The notes beneath the pieces were generated by a model. The model was not told the DNA's origin and searched no databases. It saw only the letters and a program-made list of their open reading frames with translations. Positions 17,809-25,943 of a stretch of DNA of 54,788 nt are shown here, piece after piece. The stretch comes from Thermoproteota archaeon (GTDB lineage Archaea; Thermoproteota; Thermoprotei; Gearchaeales; Gearchaeaceae), in NCBI GenBank assembly GCA_021324265.1, contig JAJPJK010000014.1, positions 1-54,788 on the forward strand, in the 5' to 3' direction. Within the stretch, counting starts at the first letter, position 1. Every line of letters starts with the position of its first letter. A program made the translations under genes and the position numbers.

Positions 17809-19189
17809 CGGTGGTCTTGAATACTATTCAGTAAAAGAAATAAAGGGGCCTCTGTTAGTTGTAGAAGGTGTAAAGAATGTTTCATACGATGAGCTTTTAG
17901 AAATCGAAACCTCTACTGGTGAAAAAAGACTTGGAAAAGTCCTCGAAGTAGGATATGGCCTTGCAATCGTACAAGTTTTTGAAGGTACTACTGGCCTTGC
18001 TGTGAAGGGTACAAAGGCAAAATTCTTGGGAAGAACAATGGAGACACCGGTCAGTGAGGATATGCTTGGAAGAATATTTGATGGGCTGGGAAGACCTATA
18101 GACGGCTTGCCGCCCATAATACCTAGAGATAGACTCGACGTAAACGGATCCCCTATCAATCCAGAAAGAAGAGACTATCCTACAAACTTCATCCAAACAG
18201 GCATATCTGCTATCGACGGCATGAACACATTGATCAGAGGTCAAAAGCTACCTATATTTTCAGGAGCTGGGCTACCTCACAACATGATAGCTGCGCAAAT
18301 TGCTAGACAAGCAACTGTACTAGGCCAAGAAGAAGAATTCGCAGTTATTTTCGCGGCCATTGGAGTTCAAAATGATGAAGCTTCTTTCTTCAAGAAAAGT
18401 TTAGAAGAAACAGGGGCCATAAAAAGGAGCGCGTTATTCTTAAACCTTGCAGATGATCCTGCTTTTGAAAGAATTATTACACCTAGGATTGCACTTACTT
18501 TAGCCGAATACTTAGCTTTTGAAAAAGACATGCATGTTTTAGTGATCATTACAGATATGACCAACTACGGCGAGGCATTGAGAGAAATAAGTGCTGCGAG
18601 AGAGGAAGTGCCAGGTAGGAAAGGATACCCAGGATATCTCTACACCGATCTTGCGACGATATATGAAAGAGCAGGTAGGATAAAGGAAAAGAAGGGGAGC
18701 ATAACCCAAATGCCAATTCTTACAATGCCTAATGACGATATAAGCCATCCTATACCTGACTTAACTGCCTATATAACTGAGGGTCAAATTGTATTAGGGA
18801 GAGAATTGCATAGAATCGGTATTTATCCACCAATAAACGTGCTTATGAGCCTCAGTCGACTGATGAGGGATGGAATAGGTGAAGGAAAGACAAGGGCAGA
18901 CCATCCAGATGTCTCAAGCCAACTTTATGCATCATATGCAAGAGCACAAGAACTTAGATCGCTTGCACTGATAGTAGGAGAATCAAGCCTTACACCTGTC
19001 GATTTAAAATACTTAAGATATGCAGAGGCATTTGAAAAGAAGTTCCTTGCACAAGGTTACTATGAAAATAGGGATATATTCAAAACTTTGGACATAGCTT
19101 GGGAAATTCTATCTATGCTTCCTGAACAAGAACTTACGAGGGTCAAAGAAAAATACATTAAACAATACTACAAGAAAACTGCAGAATAA
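17801..19189 (+). CDS. atpB: A-type ATP synthase regulatory subunit B
   Basis: A 462-residue non-catalytic nucleotide-binding subunit. It has [41 protein letters not shown] (positions about 130-160, in place of a P-loop, as expected for B), [47 protein letters not shown]-type conserved blocks and the PTHPIPD-like [15 protein letters not shown] region. The start is a GTG inside the end of atpA; the purine-rich AGAGGGGA seven bases upstream is a good ribosome binding site and decides this start. It alternates with subunit A in the A3B3 head. Confidence 0.97.
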   Translation: MASGGLEYYSVKEIKGPLLVVEGVKNVSYDELLEIETSTGEKRLGKVLEVGYGLAIVQVFEGTTGLAVKGTKAKFLGRTMETPVSEDMLGRIFDGLGRPIDGLPPIIPRDRLDVNGSPINPERRDYPTNFIQTGISAIDGMNTLIRGQKLPIFSGAGLPHNMIAAQIARQATVLGQEEEFAVIFAAIGVQNDEASFFKKSLEETGAIKRSALFLNLADDPAFERIITPRIALTLAEYLAFEKDMHVLVIITDMTNYGEALREISAAREEVPGRKGYPGYLYTDLATIYERAGRIKEKKGSITQMPILTMPNDDISHPIPDLTAYITEGQIVLGRELHRIGIYPPINVLMSLSRLMRDGIGEGKTRADHPDVSSQLYASYARAQELRSLALIVGESSLTPVDLKYLRYAEAFEKKFLAQGYYENRDIFKTLDIAWEILSMLPEQELTRVKEKYIKQYYKKTAE

Positions 19190-19190
19190 A

Positions 19191-19844
19191 ATGTCACAGG
19201 GATTTGGAGGAAAGGTACTCCCAACTAAGATAAATTTAATAAGGCTTAAAAGAAGCTTAGCTTTCGCTAAAAGAGTAAAGAAAATTTTAGAAGATAAGAG
19301 AGAAGTAATTTTACATGAGCTAGAAAAGCTAACAGATGAGATTTCTGAAGAAAGCAAGAAAGTTTGGGATCAACTATTTGAGGCTTATGATTCAATGTAC
19401 TCAGCCTACATGAGTATGGGTCCACTTAACATCAACTCACTAGCAATCACTACGCCTCAAAGGTTGGGTGTAGAAATCAAGGAAGAAAATTTGATGGGTG
19501 TAAAAGTTTCAAGATTGAAATTAACGAATTTAGAAAGTACGCCACAATATGGGTTTTTAGATTCTTCCAGTGCACTTGATAAAGCTATAAAAAAATTCCA
19601 AGAAACCCTTCCATTACTAATAAGTAGCGCTGAAAAAGAGAATGCAATATACAGACTTGCTGAAGAACTAAGAAAAACTCAAAGACAAGTAAATGCATTG
19701 AAATACGTGATCATTCCAAACTATGAAAAAATGATCTATAACATTATGAACTCGATTGAAGAAAGAGAAAGAGAAGAATTCGTAAGATTGAAAAAGATTA
19801 AAGCTGTATTAGAAAGGAAGAGTAAATATGGAGGAAAAAGTTAA
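19191..19844 (+). CDS. atpD: A-type ATP synthase subunit D (central rotor stalk)
   Basis: A 217-residue helical protein starting with PTKINLIRLKRSLAFAKRVKKILEDKREVI, the family's conserved PTKxxLxxLKxxLxxAxxGxxLLKxKRD opening. Long N- and C-terminal helices make the rotating shaft; the C-terminal half has NALKYVIIPNYEKMIYNI, matching the RRVNALEyviiPxxxxtI signature. Its last 17 bases overlap the start of a tiny coiled-coil gene. Complete and intact. Confidence 0.95.
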   Translation: MSQGFGGKVLPTKINLIRLKRSLAFAKRVKKILEDKREVILHELEKLTDEISEESKKVWDQLFEAYDSMYSAYMSMGPLNINSLAITTPQRLGVEIKEENLMGVKVSRLKLTNLESTPQYGFLDSSSALDKAIKKFQETLPLLISSAEKENAIYRLAEELRKTQRQVNALKYVIIPNYEKMIYNIMNSIEEREREEFVRLKKIKAVLERKSKYGGKS

Positions 19845-19971
19845 GCAAGAGTTCGAATTGATAAAGCAGAGATTCGAACAGTACAAAGTAGAATATAAGA
19901 AGGAAATTGAGAAGAAAATAGAAGATTTGAAGGCAAAGGTTTTTAAAGAACTAGAGAAAACCTTATCTTAA
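19828..19971 (+). CDS. Tiny charged coiled-coil protein inside the ATP synthase operon (47 aa)
   Basis: A 47-residue frame between atpD and atpK that is easily missed. The protein is Glu/Lys-rich and helical throughout, with hydrophobic residues at heptad spacing (Val5, Phe9, Ile12, Phe16, Tyr19, Val21, Ile27, Ile31, Leu34, Val38, Leu42). It starts at an ATG 17 bases before the atpD stop and ends one base before the atpK ATG, so the three genes are tightly packed. It may be an extra short stalk helix (a subunit G- or H-like partner), or a small assembly protein. The position and the composition support translation; the role is inference. Confidence 0.65.
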   Translation: MEEKVKQEFELIKQRFEQYKVEYKKEIEKKIEDLKAKVFKELEKTLS

Positions 19972-19972
19972 T

Positions 19973-20269
19973 ATGTCGAGCAAGTATGCATACTTATTGA
20001 TTGGAATTATACTCCTAAGTCTTGCAACACGCGCTGTAAGTGCACAAGGATTGACCACAGGTGAAGGATTAAAACTTGTCGCAGCAGGCCTTGCATTCGG
20101 ATTAGCTGCTATAGGTGCCGGACTGGCAATTGGCTATTCAGGTGCAGCATCGATAGCTGTTGTCGCTGAAAAGCCTGGAATGAGAGCTTGGAGCTTTATA
20201 ATATTGGGTCTTTCAGAAGCACTCGCAATATACGGACTGGTCATTGCGTTCTTATTGATCTTCACGTAG
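19973..20269 (+). CDS. atpK: A-type ATP synthase subunit K (membrane rotor ring proteolipid) with cleavable signal peptide
   Basis: A 98-residue proteolipid. Residues 1-24 look like a signal peptide ending AVSA, as in crenarchaeal K subunits, followed by two membrane hairpin helices. Helix 1 is Gly/Ala-rich (GLAAIGAGLAIGYSGAASIAV), and helix 2 holds the ion-carrying Glu82 in LGLSEALAIYGLV. There is one hairpin per subunit, so a ring with many carboxylates is expected. The Gln in helix 1 and the Glu-Ser/Thr pair that mark Na+-specific rings are not seen, which favours protons; this reading of specificity is tentative. Confidence 0.93.
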   Translation: MSSKYAYLLIGIILLSLATRAVSAQGLTTGEGLKLVAAGLAFGLAAIGAGLAIGYSGAASIAVVAEKPGMRAWSFIILGLSEALAIYGLVIAFLLIFT

Positions 20270-20290
20270 GGAAAAAGATTAAAGAGAGAT

Positions 20291-20434
20291 TTATTTAATT
20301 CCTTTTCTGAAATAAGCGCCGCACTTAGAGCATTTGAATAAGCCCATTGTCTGAGATTTCTTGCCCTTTGGTGCTAATACCCAAGTCTTTATTGGGGTCT
20401 CTACATTGTTGCCGCATTTTGGACAGGCCACCAT
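20291..20434 (-). CDS. Cren7-like chromatin protein carrying a zinc ribbon (47 aa)
   Basis: A 47-residue protein too short for most ORF callers. Residues 13-43 align without gaps to the core of the crenarchaeal chromatin protein Cren7: TPIKTWVLAPKGKK and GLFKCSKCGAYFR parallel Cren7 PEKVWALAPKGRK and GLFKDPETGKYFR (recalled from memory). The DNA-contacting Trp26, Leu28, Pro30, Lys31, Lys34, Leu40 and Arg51 of Cren7 correspond to Trp18, Leu20, Pro22, Lys23, Lys26, Leu32 and Arg43 here. Two CxxC pairs (Cys4/Cys7 and Cys35/Cys38) occupy the two ends of the barrel and should bind one zinc. It has its own TATA box at 20458-20464 and converges on atpK 21 bases away. DNA binding is inferred. Confidence 0.78.
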   Translation of the reverse strand: MVACPKCGNNVETPIKTWVLAPKGKKSQTMGLFKCSKCGAYFRKGIK

Positions 20435-20457
20435 CGGATTGTTATTCGATGCGCTTC

Positions 20458-20464
20458 ATATAAA
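20458..20464 (-). promoter_or_regulatory. TATA box of the Cren7-like gene
   Basis: ATATAAA on the plus strand reads TTTATAT on the minus strand. It is centred 27 bases before the ATG at 20434, the distance expected for a leaderless archaeal transcript, and confirms the short gene's start. On the other strand ACTTAAATC (about 20474-20482) sits roughly 26 bases before the nnr ATG. Confidence 0.55.
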
Positions 20465-20503
20465 TTTGATGGTACTTAAATCGCTGGACAAGGTTTTACA
20501 GTT

Positions 20504-22003
20504 ATGATAAGTCTAAAGGAGATGATAGCCCTTGAAGAGAATGCTGAGGAAATCGGATTGAGCAGGAAACTGCTCATGGAAAATGCAGGCTCAGCAATCG
20601 CTTCTTATCTTAAAACAAAAGGCTTAATCAATGACGTTATGCTTGTAGCTGGAACGGGAAACAAGGCAGGGGATGGCTTCGTCGCATTAAGACATATCTT
20701 AGCTTTCGGTGGAACATGTAAGGTCTTGCTTGCAGAACGCGAAGAAAACCTTAGAACGCAAGAGGCAAAAGAAAATTTTAATGTTCTCAAGCAAATCCCA
20801 AGTCTCAAAATTTTTATTGCTCAGGATCTAAGCGACGAAGATATAAGAAGTCTATTCAGAAAAGCTAATGTTATAATAGATGGGCTTATAGGAACAGGAC
20901 TAAGAGGGAAATTATCCTACAGGATTCTAAGACTTATAAGGCTCATCAATGAAGCTAACTGCTTCAAACTATCGATAGATATACCTACGGGCATAGATCC
21001 TGATACCGGAGAGAATGCAGGTGATTATGTAAGAGCTAACGTGGTTATTACGATGCATAGGATGAAAAAAGGGCTTATAAAATATAAAGAGCAGCTTGAA
21101 ATCCATGAAGCGAATATAGGCATACCTCTCGAACTTGAATACATTGCAGGAAGAGGTGATGCCAAGATCTTATTCGATTCGAAGCCCAAATATGCCAAGA
21201 AGGGTGATGCTGGAAGATTACTCATAATAGGTGGCTCAAAGGTTTATCACGGTGCACCAATCCTTGCAGGCTTAGCAGCGTTGAGAAGCGGTGTAGATCT
21301 TGTATATATGTATCTCCCATATAAAATTGCCGATATAGCGCGAAGTATATCTCCGGAATTCATAGTCTTTCCATATAACGATGAAGAACTTACCTTAAAA
21401 GCAGCTGAAGAAGCAACACAGATTATTGAAAAAGTTGATACAATCTTAATAGGTAATGGTATTGGGTTAGGGCATGATGAAGCTGTAGAAAAAATTTTCG
21501 AAATAGCTGAACAAAACAATAAGATAATAGTAGCTGATGCAGACGCCTTAAAAACGAGAGCTGTAAAGAAGAATTGGAAGATGAAAATTGTCTATACTCC
21601 TCATGTGGGAGAATTCAAGATCATGACCGGTGTGGAATTGAAGAGTTATGATGAAATAAAGGAAAGGATGAAACAAGTTGAGGAGGCAAGTAATAAATTA
21701 AACGCTATATTTCTAGTCAAAGGTCATTACGATATAATAAGTGATGGGAAGAAGACAAAAATATGCAAAGGTGGGACGCAAGCTATGACAGTAGGGGGAA
21801 CTGGAGATGTTCTAGCTGGATTATGTTCAGGTCTAATCGCGAGAACGAAAAAAGTCTTCGAAAGTTCGATTGCTGCGTCCTATATAAATAAAAAGGCTGG
21901 GGAAAGGGCTACTGAAAAGTATGGTAATCAAATAAAAGCCTCTGATTTAGTCGAATTTATACCCAAAATTATAAAAGAGTTGGATCCTACATATCAAAAC
22001 TAA
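20504..22003 (+). CDS. nnr: Bifunctional NAD(P)HX epimerase/dehydratase
   Basis: Repairs hydrated NADH and NADPH. The 499-residue fusion has an N-terminal YjeF_N epimerase (1-215) with LLMENAG, GTGNKAGDGFVALRHL-type and LIGTGLRG motifs, and a C-terminal ribokinase-like ADP-dependent dehydratase (220-499) with GRLLIIGGSKVYHGAPILAGLAALRSG, the ADADAL loop, TPHVGEF and the catalytic GGTGDVLAGLCSG. All motifs needed by both halves are visible. It stands alone as a gene, divergent from the Cren7-like gene. The neighbouring nicotinate phosphoribosyltransferase also serves NAD metabolism, but it is on the other strand and not in the same operon. Confidence 0.95.
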   Translation: MISLKEMIALEENAEEIGLSRKLLMENAGSAIASYLKTKGLINDVMLVAGTGNKAGDGFVALRHILAFGGTCKVLLAEREENLRTQEAKENFNVLKQIPSLKIFIAQDLSDEDIRSLFRKANVIIDGLIGTGLRGKLSYRILRLIRLINEANCFKLSIDIPTGIDPDTGENAGDYVRANVVITMHRMKKGLIKYKEQLEIHEANIGIPLELEYIAGRGDAKILFDSKPKYAKKGDAGRLLIIGGSKVYHGAPILAGLAALRSGVDLVYMYLPYKIADIARSISPEFIVFPYNDEELTLKAAEEATQIIEKVDTILIGNGIGLGHDEAVEKIFEIAEQNNKIIVADADALKTRAVKKNWKMKIVYTPHVGEFKIMTGVELKSYDEIKERMKQVEEASNKLNAIFLVKGHYDIISDGKKTKICKGGTQAMTVGGTGDVLAGLCSGLIARTKKVFESSIAASYINKKAGERATEKYGNQIKASDLVEFIPKIIKELDPTYQN

Positions 22004-22010
22004 CGAAAAA

Positions 22011-22019
22011 TTTAAAAAT
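22011..22019 (+). promoter_or_regulatory. BRE/TATA box for the 76-residue protein
   Basis: TTTAAAAAT preceded by the purine-rich CGAAAAA is centred 25 bases before the ATG at 22040. This is the textbook archaeal BRE-TATA spacing for a leaderless mRNA and supports that ATG. Confidence 0.5.
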
Positions 22020-22039
22020 GAAAATTCTTTTAATAATCA

Positions 22040-22270
22040 ATGCCTCAATGGAAGATGACTCGGAGGGGTTATCCTCTCCACGAGGATATCAAAGATGCAA
22101 TAAGGGAGGCCTTATCAAAGGGTGACTACTTACCCTTTCGACTATGCGAAGAGGTCAGTAGTATTCTTAAGAGAAAAGGGTACTACACTGGGCATATCAA
22201 TGTTAAAAAAGTTTGGAAGCTATACCAAGAGTTAATAAAGGAAGAATTAACTCTTAGCAATCCTGTTTAA
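22040..22270 (+). CDS. Small basic conserved-looking protein
   Basis: A 76-residue protein starting MPQWKMTRRGYPLHEDIKD. It contains helices DIKDAIREALSKGDYL, LCEEVSSILKRKGYYTGHINVKKVWKLYQELIKEE. The segment KGYYTGHINVKKVWKLYQEL suggests a compact helix-turn-helix-like unit. No family name can be given. A good TATA box is placed 25 bases upstream. Its 3' end overlaps the convergent nicotinate phosphoribosyltransferase gene by 24 bases. Confidence 0.6.
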   Translation: MPQWKMTRRGYPLHEDIKDAIREALSKGDYLPFRLCEEVSSILKRKGYYTGHINVKKVWKLYQELIKEELTLSNPV

Positions 22271-23446
22271 TTGTTCTAAGACATATTTTTTGACCTCCTT
22301 TTCGCCTTGTAATTCTCTTATAAGTTTACCTTTCTCGATGAATTTCTTTAAAAGAGGTTCTACTTCGCCACCACAATATTTGCACTTTTCAGGTGCAGGA
22401 TCGGTAAATAATTTGATTTCGTCTCTAAAACAACTCAAGCATCTGTAAACCTGTTTTCTTCCAGGTAGCTTAGACCTTTTGGAATATGGCACACCTTCCT
22501 TCTCTACAATATCAAAGGCTAAATCAACAGACGGAGGAAAAGCTATGGCTGTACCAACGCCGTATATATCTACAAGGTCCCTAGTTAAAGTAATCGTGTC
22601 TTCATCTACTCCGCTACTGAGAATTATTTTCGCATCTTTAAGGCCGTTTATATCAAGAATCCATCTGATTTCTTGTAGTAATTTCCTGATATCACCCCTT
22701 CTAGAACTGGGTGTATCTAGCCTTACTCCAGCCAATCTTTTTCCTAATGTTTTTGCAGCAAGCCAAACTTCGGTCCTTTCATCATACATCGTATCACAAA
22801 GTAGATATCTTGGAACTTCCTGAGGCATCACCTCATCAAAAGACTTCCATGCTTCCTCAACTTTATCGAATATTAAAGTAAGCTCATGGGGCATCGTACC
22901 GACTGGCTGTATCTTCAATAATTCAGAACCCAATACACCAGATACAGCATCACAACCTCCAATATAAGCAGCTCGATCAGCTAAAGGAGCTAATGCGGGA
23001 TGGATCGATCTTATACCGAAAAATATAACTGTTTTATCTCCTGCAGCGAGTTTTATACGAGCAGCCCGTGTAGCGATGCTTACGTATTGCCTTAATATAC
23101 CATCGATAATGGGTTCATATACACCGAATTCCCTATAAGGCCCTTTTATGCTGAATACTGGTTCATAAAGCCTGAATATAGTGCCCTCATCCATTGCATA
23201 GACATCGACATTTTTTCCAATGAATAAATTCAAAACTTCATTAAGACCACAAAAAACAGCCCATTCATAATTTTTAGGAAAACTATAAGAATGAACATCC
23301 ATTGTTACCTCAATATCTAGCTTCCCTTTTTTCTCCAAGACTTGATAAGTTCTAATGTAGTAAATGTCTGTAACTTTTCCTTCTAAAATTTCCTCTTCTG
23401 TTGCTATGAAGAATTTCCTACTCATTGATATTTTTTGTGACAGCAT
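22247..23446 (-). CDS. pncB: Nicotinate phosphoribosyltransferase, archaeal type with C-terminal zinc knuckle
   Basis: Makes nicotinate mononucleotide from nicotinate and PRPP, the salvage entry to NAD. The 399-residue length and motifs match the archaeal enzyme typified by Thermoplasma acidophilum: ATRAARIKLAAGDK, FFGIRSIHPALAPLADRAAYIGG, GTMPHEL with the catalytic-site His, RLDTPSSRRGD for phosphoribosyl binding and the ILSSGVDEDTI phosphate loop. The C-terminus carries CLSC...KCKYC, a four-cysteine zinc knuckle known from that family. It runs towards the 76-residue gene with a 24-base overlap and is preceded nine bases upstream by a FAD oxidoreductase gene on the same strand. Confidence 0.93.
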   Translation of the reverse strand: MLSQKISMSRKFFIATEEEILEGKVTDIYYIRTYQVLEKKGKLDIEVTMDVHSYSFPKNYEWAVFCGLNEVLNLFIGKNVDVYAMDEGTIFRLYEPVFSIKGPYREFGVYEPIIDGILRQYVSIATRAARIKLAAGDKTVIFFGIRSIHPALAPLADRAAYIGGCDAVSGVLGSELLKIQPVGTMPHELTLIFDKVEEAWKSFDEVMPQEVPRYLLCDTMYDERTEVWLAAKTLGKRLAGVRLDTPSSRRGDIRKLLQEIRWILDINGLKDAKIILSSGVDEDTITLTRDLVDIYGVGTAIAFPPSVDLAFDIVEKEGVPYSKRSKLPGRKQVYRCLSCFRDEIKLFTDPAPEKCKYCGGEVEPLLKKFIEKGKLIRELQGEKEVKKYVLEQLNRIAKS

Positions 23447-23455
23447 CCATAAAAA

Positions 23456-24679
23456 TCATGCGAACCTTCTCATTGAAAACAAATCATAATCATGCCTTCC
23501 TTTTTCTAAGAGTTCAACAAGAAGCCTTGAAGAGAAGGGTGCTAGGCAAACACCAACTCTGCAATGGCCAACATTTATGAAAAGATTGTCTTTTATTCTA
23601 TCTATTATAGGCATCAGATCAGGAGTGCACGGCCTAGAACCCAGCCATGTTTCAATGACTTTACAGTTCTTAGCATTAGGAATGTATTGTATAAGCTTCT
23701 CATGAAGAAAATCAAAGCATTCCTTCCTTGGTTCATCTCTTACCCCTGCGAATTCTAAAAAACCAGTTGCTTTAAGATTGCCCTCTTCGAGTTGGGCAAT
23801 TGAGATCCTATAATCTCCAGCAGATATATGATGTTCTAGTTCTACTTTTGCATCTGTTATTACTGCATAACCTCTACCTGCAATAACGGGTACTCTCAGA
23901 TTAAGGGATTTGTATATTTCTTTGTGAGCGCCAGTAGCTATCACAAAAAAGTCTGCCTTCACCTCACTCTTATTTGTTGAAAGTGATGATACCCTCGATC
24001 CTTGAAGTTTGAAGCGCAGTGCTCTTTCTTCAAAGAAATTTACACCTGAATCACGCATATAAGAGATGAGTTTAAGCATTAATTTCCTTGGATCTAGACT
24101 GGCTTCCTCTGGATAAAAGATGCCTCCTACGATTTCTTTGTTTAGGTTAGGTTCCAATTCTAAAACAGATTTCGCATCCATGATTTCAAAACTTCCTAAT
24201 TTAGGATAATTCTCAAGCCTAGCAACTCTCTTATCAAAGTTTTCCTTGGCTAGATATACCTCTATTAGGCCATCTTTTTTAAAATCAAAATTGATCTTCT
24301 TAGAAAGCATATCATACCATTCAACAGCTTCCTTTATCATGTCATAAACAAGTTTCATTATTTCTTCTCTCATGGCCAGCGAACTTTTCCTAACATAGGA
24401 CCAAATCCAATTCAGATTCTTAAAAAAAGAAGAAGTAGATATTCTAATTCCTGAATTTTTAGAAAACATCCACTTAGAAATGTCCTTGATGGTTCCAATA
24501 GATGGAGAAAGTGCGCTATATGTAGGTGATATTAATCCTGCATTGTTCCAAGATGCTGCACTCTGATAAGGGCTGTCATCGATGAATATGACATTATATC
24601 CTTTCTCTAACAATCTATAGCCAGTAGTTAAGCCTACTATTCCGCGTCCTATGATTGCAATAGTTTCCTTACCCATCAA
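23456..24679 (-). CDS. FAD-dependent oxidoreductase, DadA/glycine oxidase-like
   Basis: A 407-residue member of the D-amino-acid oxidase/DadA superfamily. The FAD motif is IIGRGIVGLTTGYRLLEKG with Asp ending the second strand (FIDD), followed by AASWNNAGLISP (the conserved AS.xNxG segment). The C-terminal substrate/flavin signature is WLGSRPCTPDLMPIIDR and NLFINVGHCRVGVCLAPFSSRLL. No signal peptide is present. It is divergent from acyl-CoA dehydrogenase and lies in a group of flavoenzymes with ETF, so ETF is a plausible electron acceptor, as for dimethylglycine/sarcosine dehydrogenases. Whether the substrate is an amino acid or an N-methylated amine cannot be read. Met1-Met2 gives two equivalent starts. 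Confidence 0.82.
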   Translation of the reverse strand: MMGKETIAIIGRGIVGLTTGYRLLEKGYNVIFIDDSPYQSAASWNNAGLISPTYSALSPSIGTIKDISKWMFSKNSGIRISTSSFFKNLNWIWSYVRKSSLAMREEIMKLVYDMIKEAVEWYDMLSKKINFDFKKDGLIEVYLAKENFDKRVARLENYPKLGSFEIMDAKSVLELEPNLNKEIVGGIFYPEEASLDPRKLMLKLISYMRDSGVNFFEERALRFKLQGSRVSSLSTNKSEVKADFFVIATGAHKEIYKSLNLRVPVIAGRGYAVITDAKVELEHHISAGDYRISIAQLEEGNLKATGFLEFAGVRDEPRKECFDFLHEKLIQYIPNAKNCKVIETWLGSRPCTPDLMPIIDRIKDNLFINVGHCRVGVCLAPFSSRLLVELLEKGRHDYDLFSMRRFA

Positions 24680-24740
24680 TCTAATTATCTTATATCATTT
24701 AAGAAGCATTGCAAATATATTACAGAAATCTTAGTAGATT

Positions 24741-25943
24741 ATGGAGTTTTCATTCAACGAAGAAGAGAGAATATTTCAAGAAAGTGCTAGCGAATTCTTG
24801 AAGCGCGAGCTCAGACCAATTGCTAGGAAGATCGATGAAGAAAAAAGAATCCCAATGGATTTCATAAAGAAGTTTGCTTCACAGGGATATCTTGGCTTAC
24901 TAAACTCCCCGAAGCTAGGCGGTGCAGGTGCTACACTCAAAATGGCTGCCATTCTTGCTGAAGAAGTTGGCAAAAATGATATAAGCCTTGCAACTGCAGT
25001 TTTCTATCTTCTGAATACTGCGTGGAGCTATATCTTGGAAAAGTACGGAAAAGCAGATGTAGTAGAAGAGATAATACCCCGCCTCGTTAGAGGGGATGCC
25101 TTCGTTGGAATTTGTTCTACAGAACCACAAGGAGGTTCTGATGTTGCTTCCATAAAGACAGTAGCCAAAAAAATAGACTCAAAATATGTATTGGAAGGAG
25201 AAAAGATCTACATAAGTGAAGTAAGGGAAATTTTGGATAATGATGGCGGATTATTAACACTCGTCAAGACACGACCTGAGTTTAAACATAAAGGAATTTC
25301 TATGATTTTCCTACCTTTGAAGAAAGTCAAGAACTTCGAAGTCTCTTACCTAGATAACATGGGCAGAATGGGGATATCTACTTCTATTCTGCGCTTCAAA
25401 GGTACTGAAGTAGAAGAAAGATATCTCATTGGTGAAGAGAATAGAGGATTTTATTACGCAATGGAGGGCTTTGTAACTGCTAGAATACTCGTAGCTGCAT
25501 CATGCATAGGAGCAGCAGAATCAGTCTTAGAGCGCGGCATGGAATACATCAAGAATAGAAATGCTTTCGGAATGCCTTTAGCAAAATATGAGGGCATTCA
25601 ATTCCCTCTTGTGGACTTGTATTCTAAATTGGAAGCAATTAAATTGCTCGTATTCAAAGCAGCATGGCTCTATGATGAGATGAGAAATGGCAGAGCAAGC
25701 TACAGAGAGGTAACAAAGTATTCCGCGATGAGCAAGTTGCTTGCACCGAAGCTTGCAATAGAAGTAATGGAAGAAGTCATGACTTGGCTTGGAGGATATG
25801 GATATACGAAAGAAGCTGGCATAGAAATGGCGCTTAGAGGAGTCTTATCATACTACGTAGGAGCTGAAGGTGCAGCGAACATCATGAGAATAATAGTAGG
25901 TAGAGAATTGCTAGGAAGCGAGTTCGTGCCCTATAAAGAATAG
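24741..25943 (+). CDS. Acyl-CoA dehydrogenase
   Basis: A 400-residue FAD enzyme that forms a 2-enoyl-CoA and passes electrons to ETF. It shows the family order: N-terminal helical domain (EEERIFQESASEFLKRELRP), GICSTEPQGGSD for FAD/substrate binding, the beta domain (YVLEGEKIYIS), RNAFGMPLAKYEGIQFPLVD, GGYGYTKEAGIEM, and the C-terminal helix YYVGAEGAANIMRII. In this helix Glu of AEG occupies the catalytic-base position of the usual IYEGT. IsNG-type WITNA before the linker is replaced by EKIYISEVREI, a modest deviation. Its 3' end abuts the ETF alpha stop by one base. The acyl substrate is unknown. Confidence 0.92.
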   Translation: MEFSFNEEERIFQESASEFLKRELRPIARKIDEEKRIPMDFIKKFASQGYLGLLNSPKLGGAGATLKMAAILAEEVGKNDISLATAVFYLLNTAWSYILEKYGKADVVEEIIPRLVRGDAFVGICSTEPQGGSDVASIKTVAKKIDSKYVLEGEKIYISEVREILDNDGGLLTLVKTRPEFKHKGISMIFLPLKKVKNFEVSYLDNMGRMGISTSILRFKGTEVEERYLIGEENRGFYYAMEGFVTARILVAASCIGAAESVLERGMEYIKNRNAFGMPLAKYEGIQFPLVDLYSKLEAIKLLVFKAAWLYDEMRNGRASYREVTKYSAMSKLLAPKLAIEVMEEVMTWLGGYGYTKEAGIEMALRGVLSYYVGAEGAANIMRIIVGRELLGSEFVPYKE

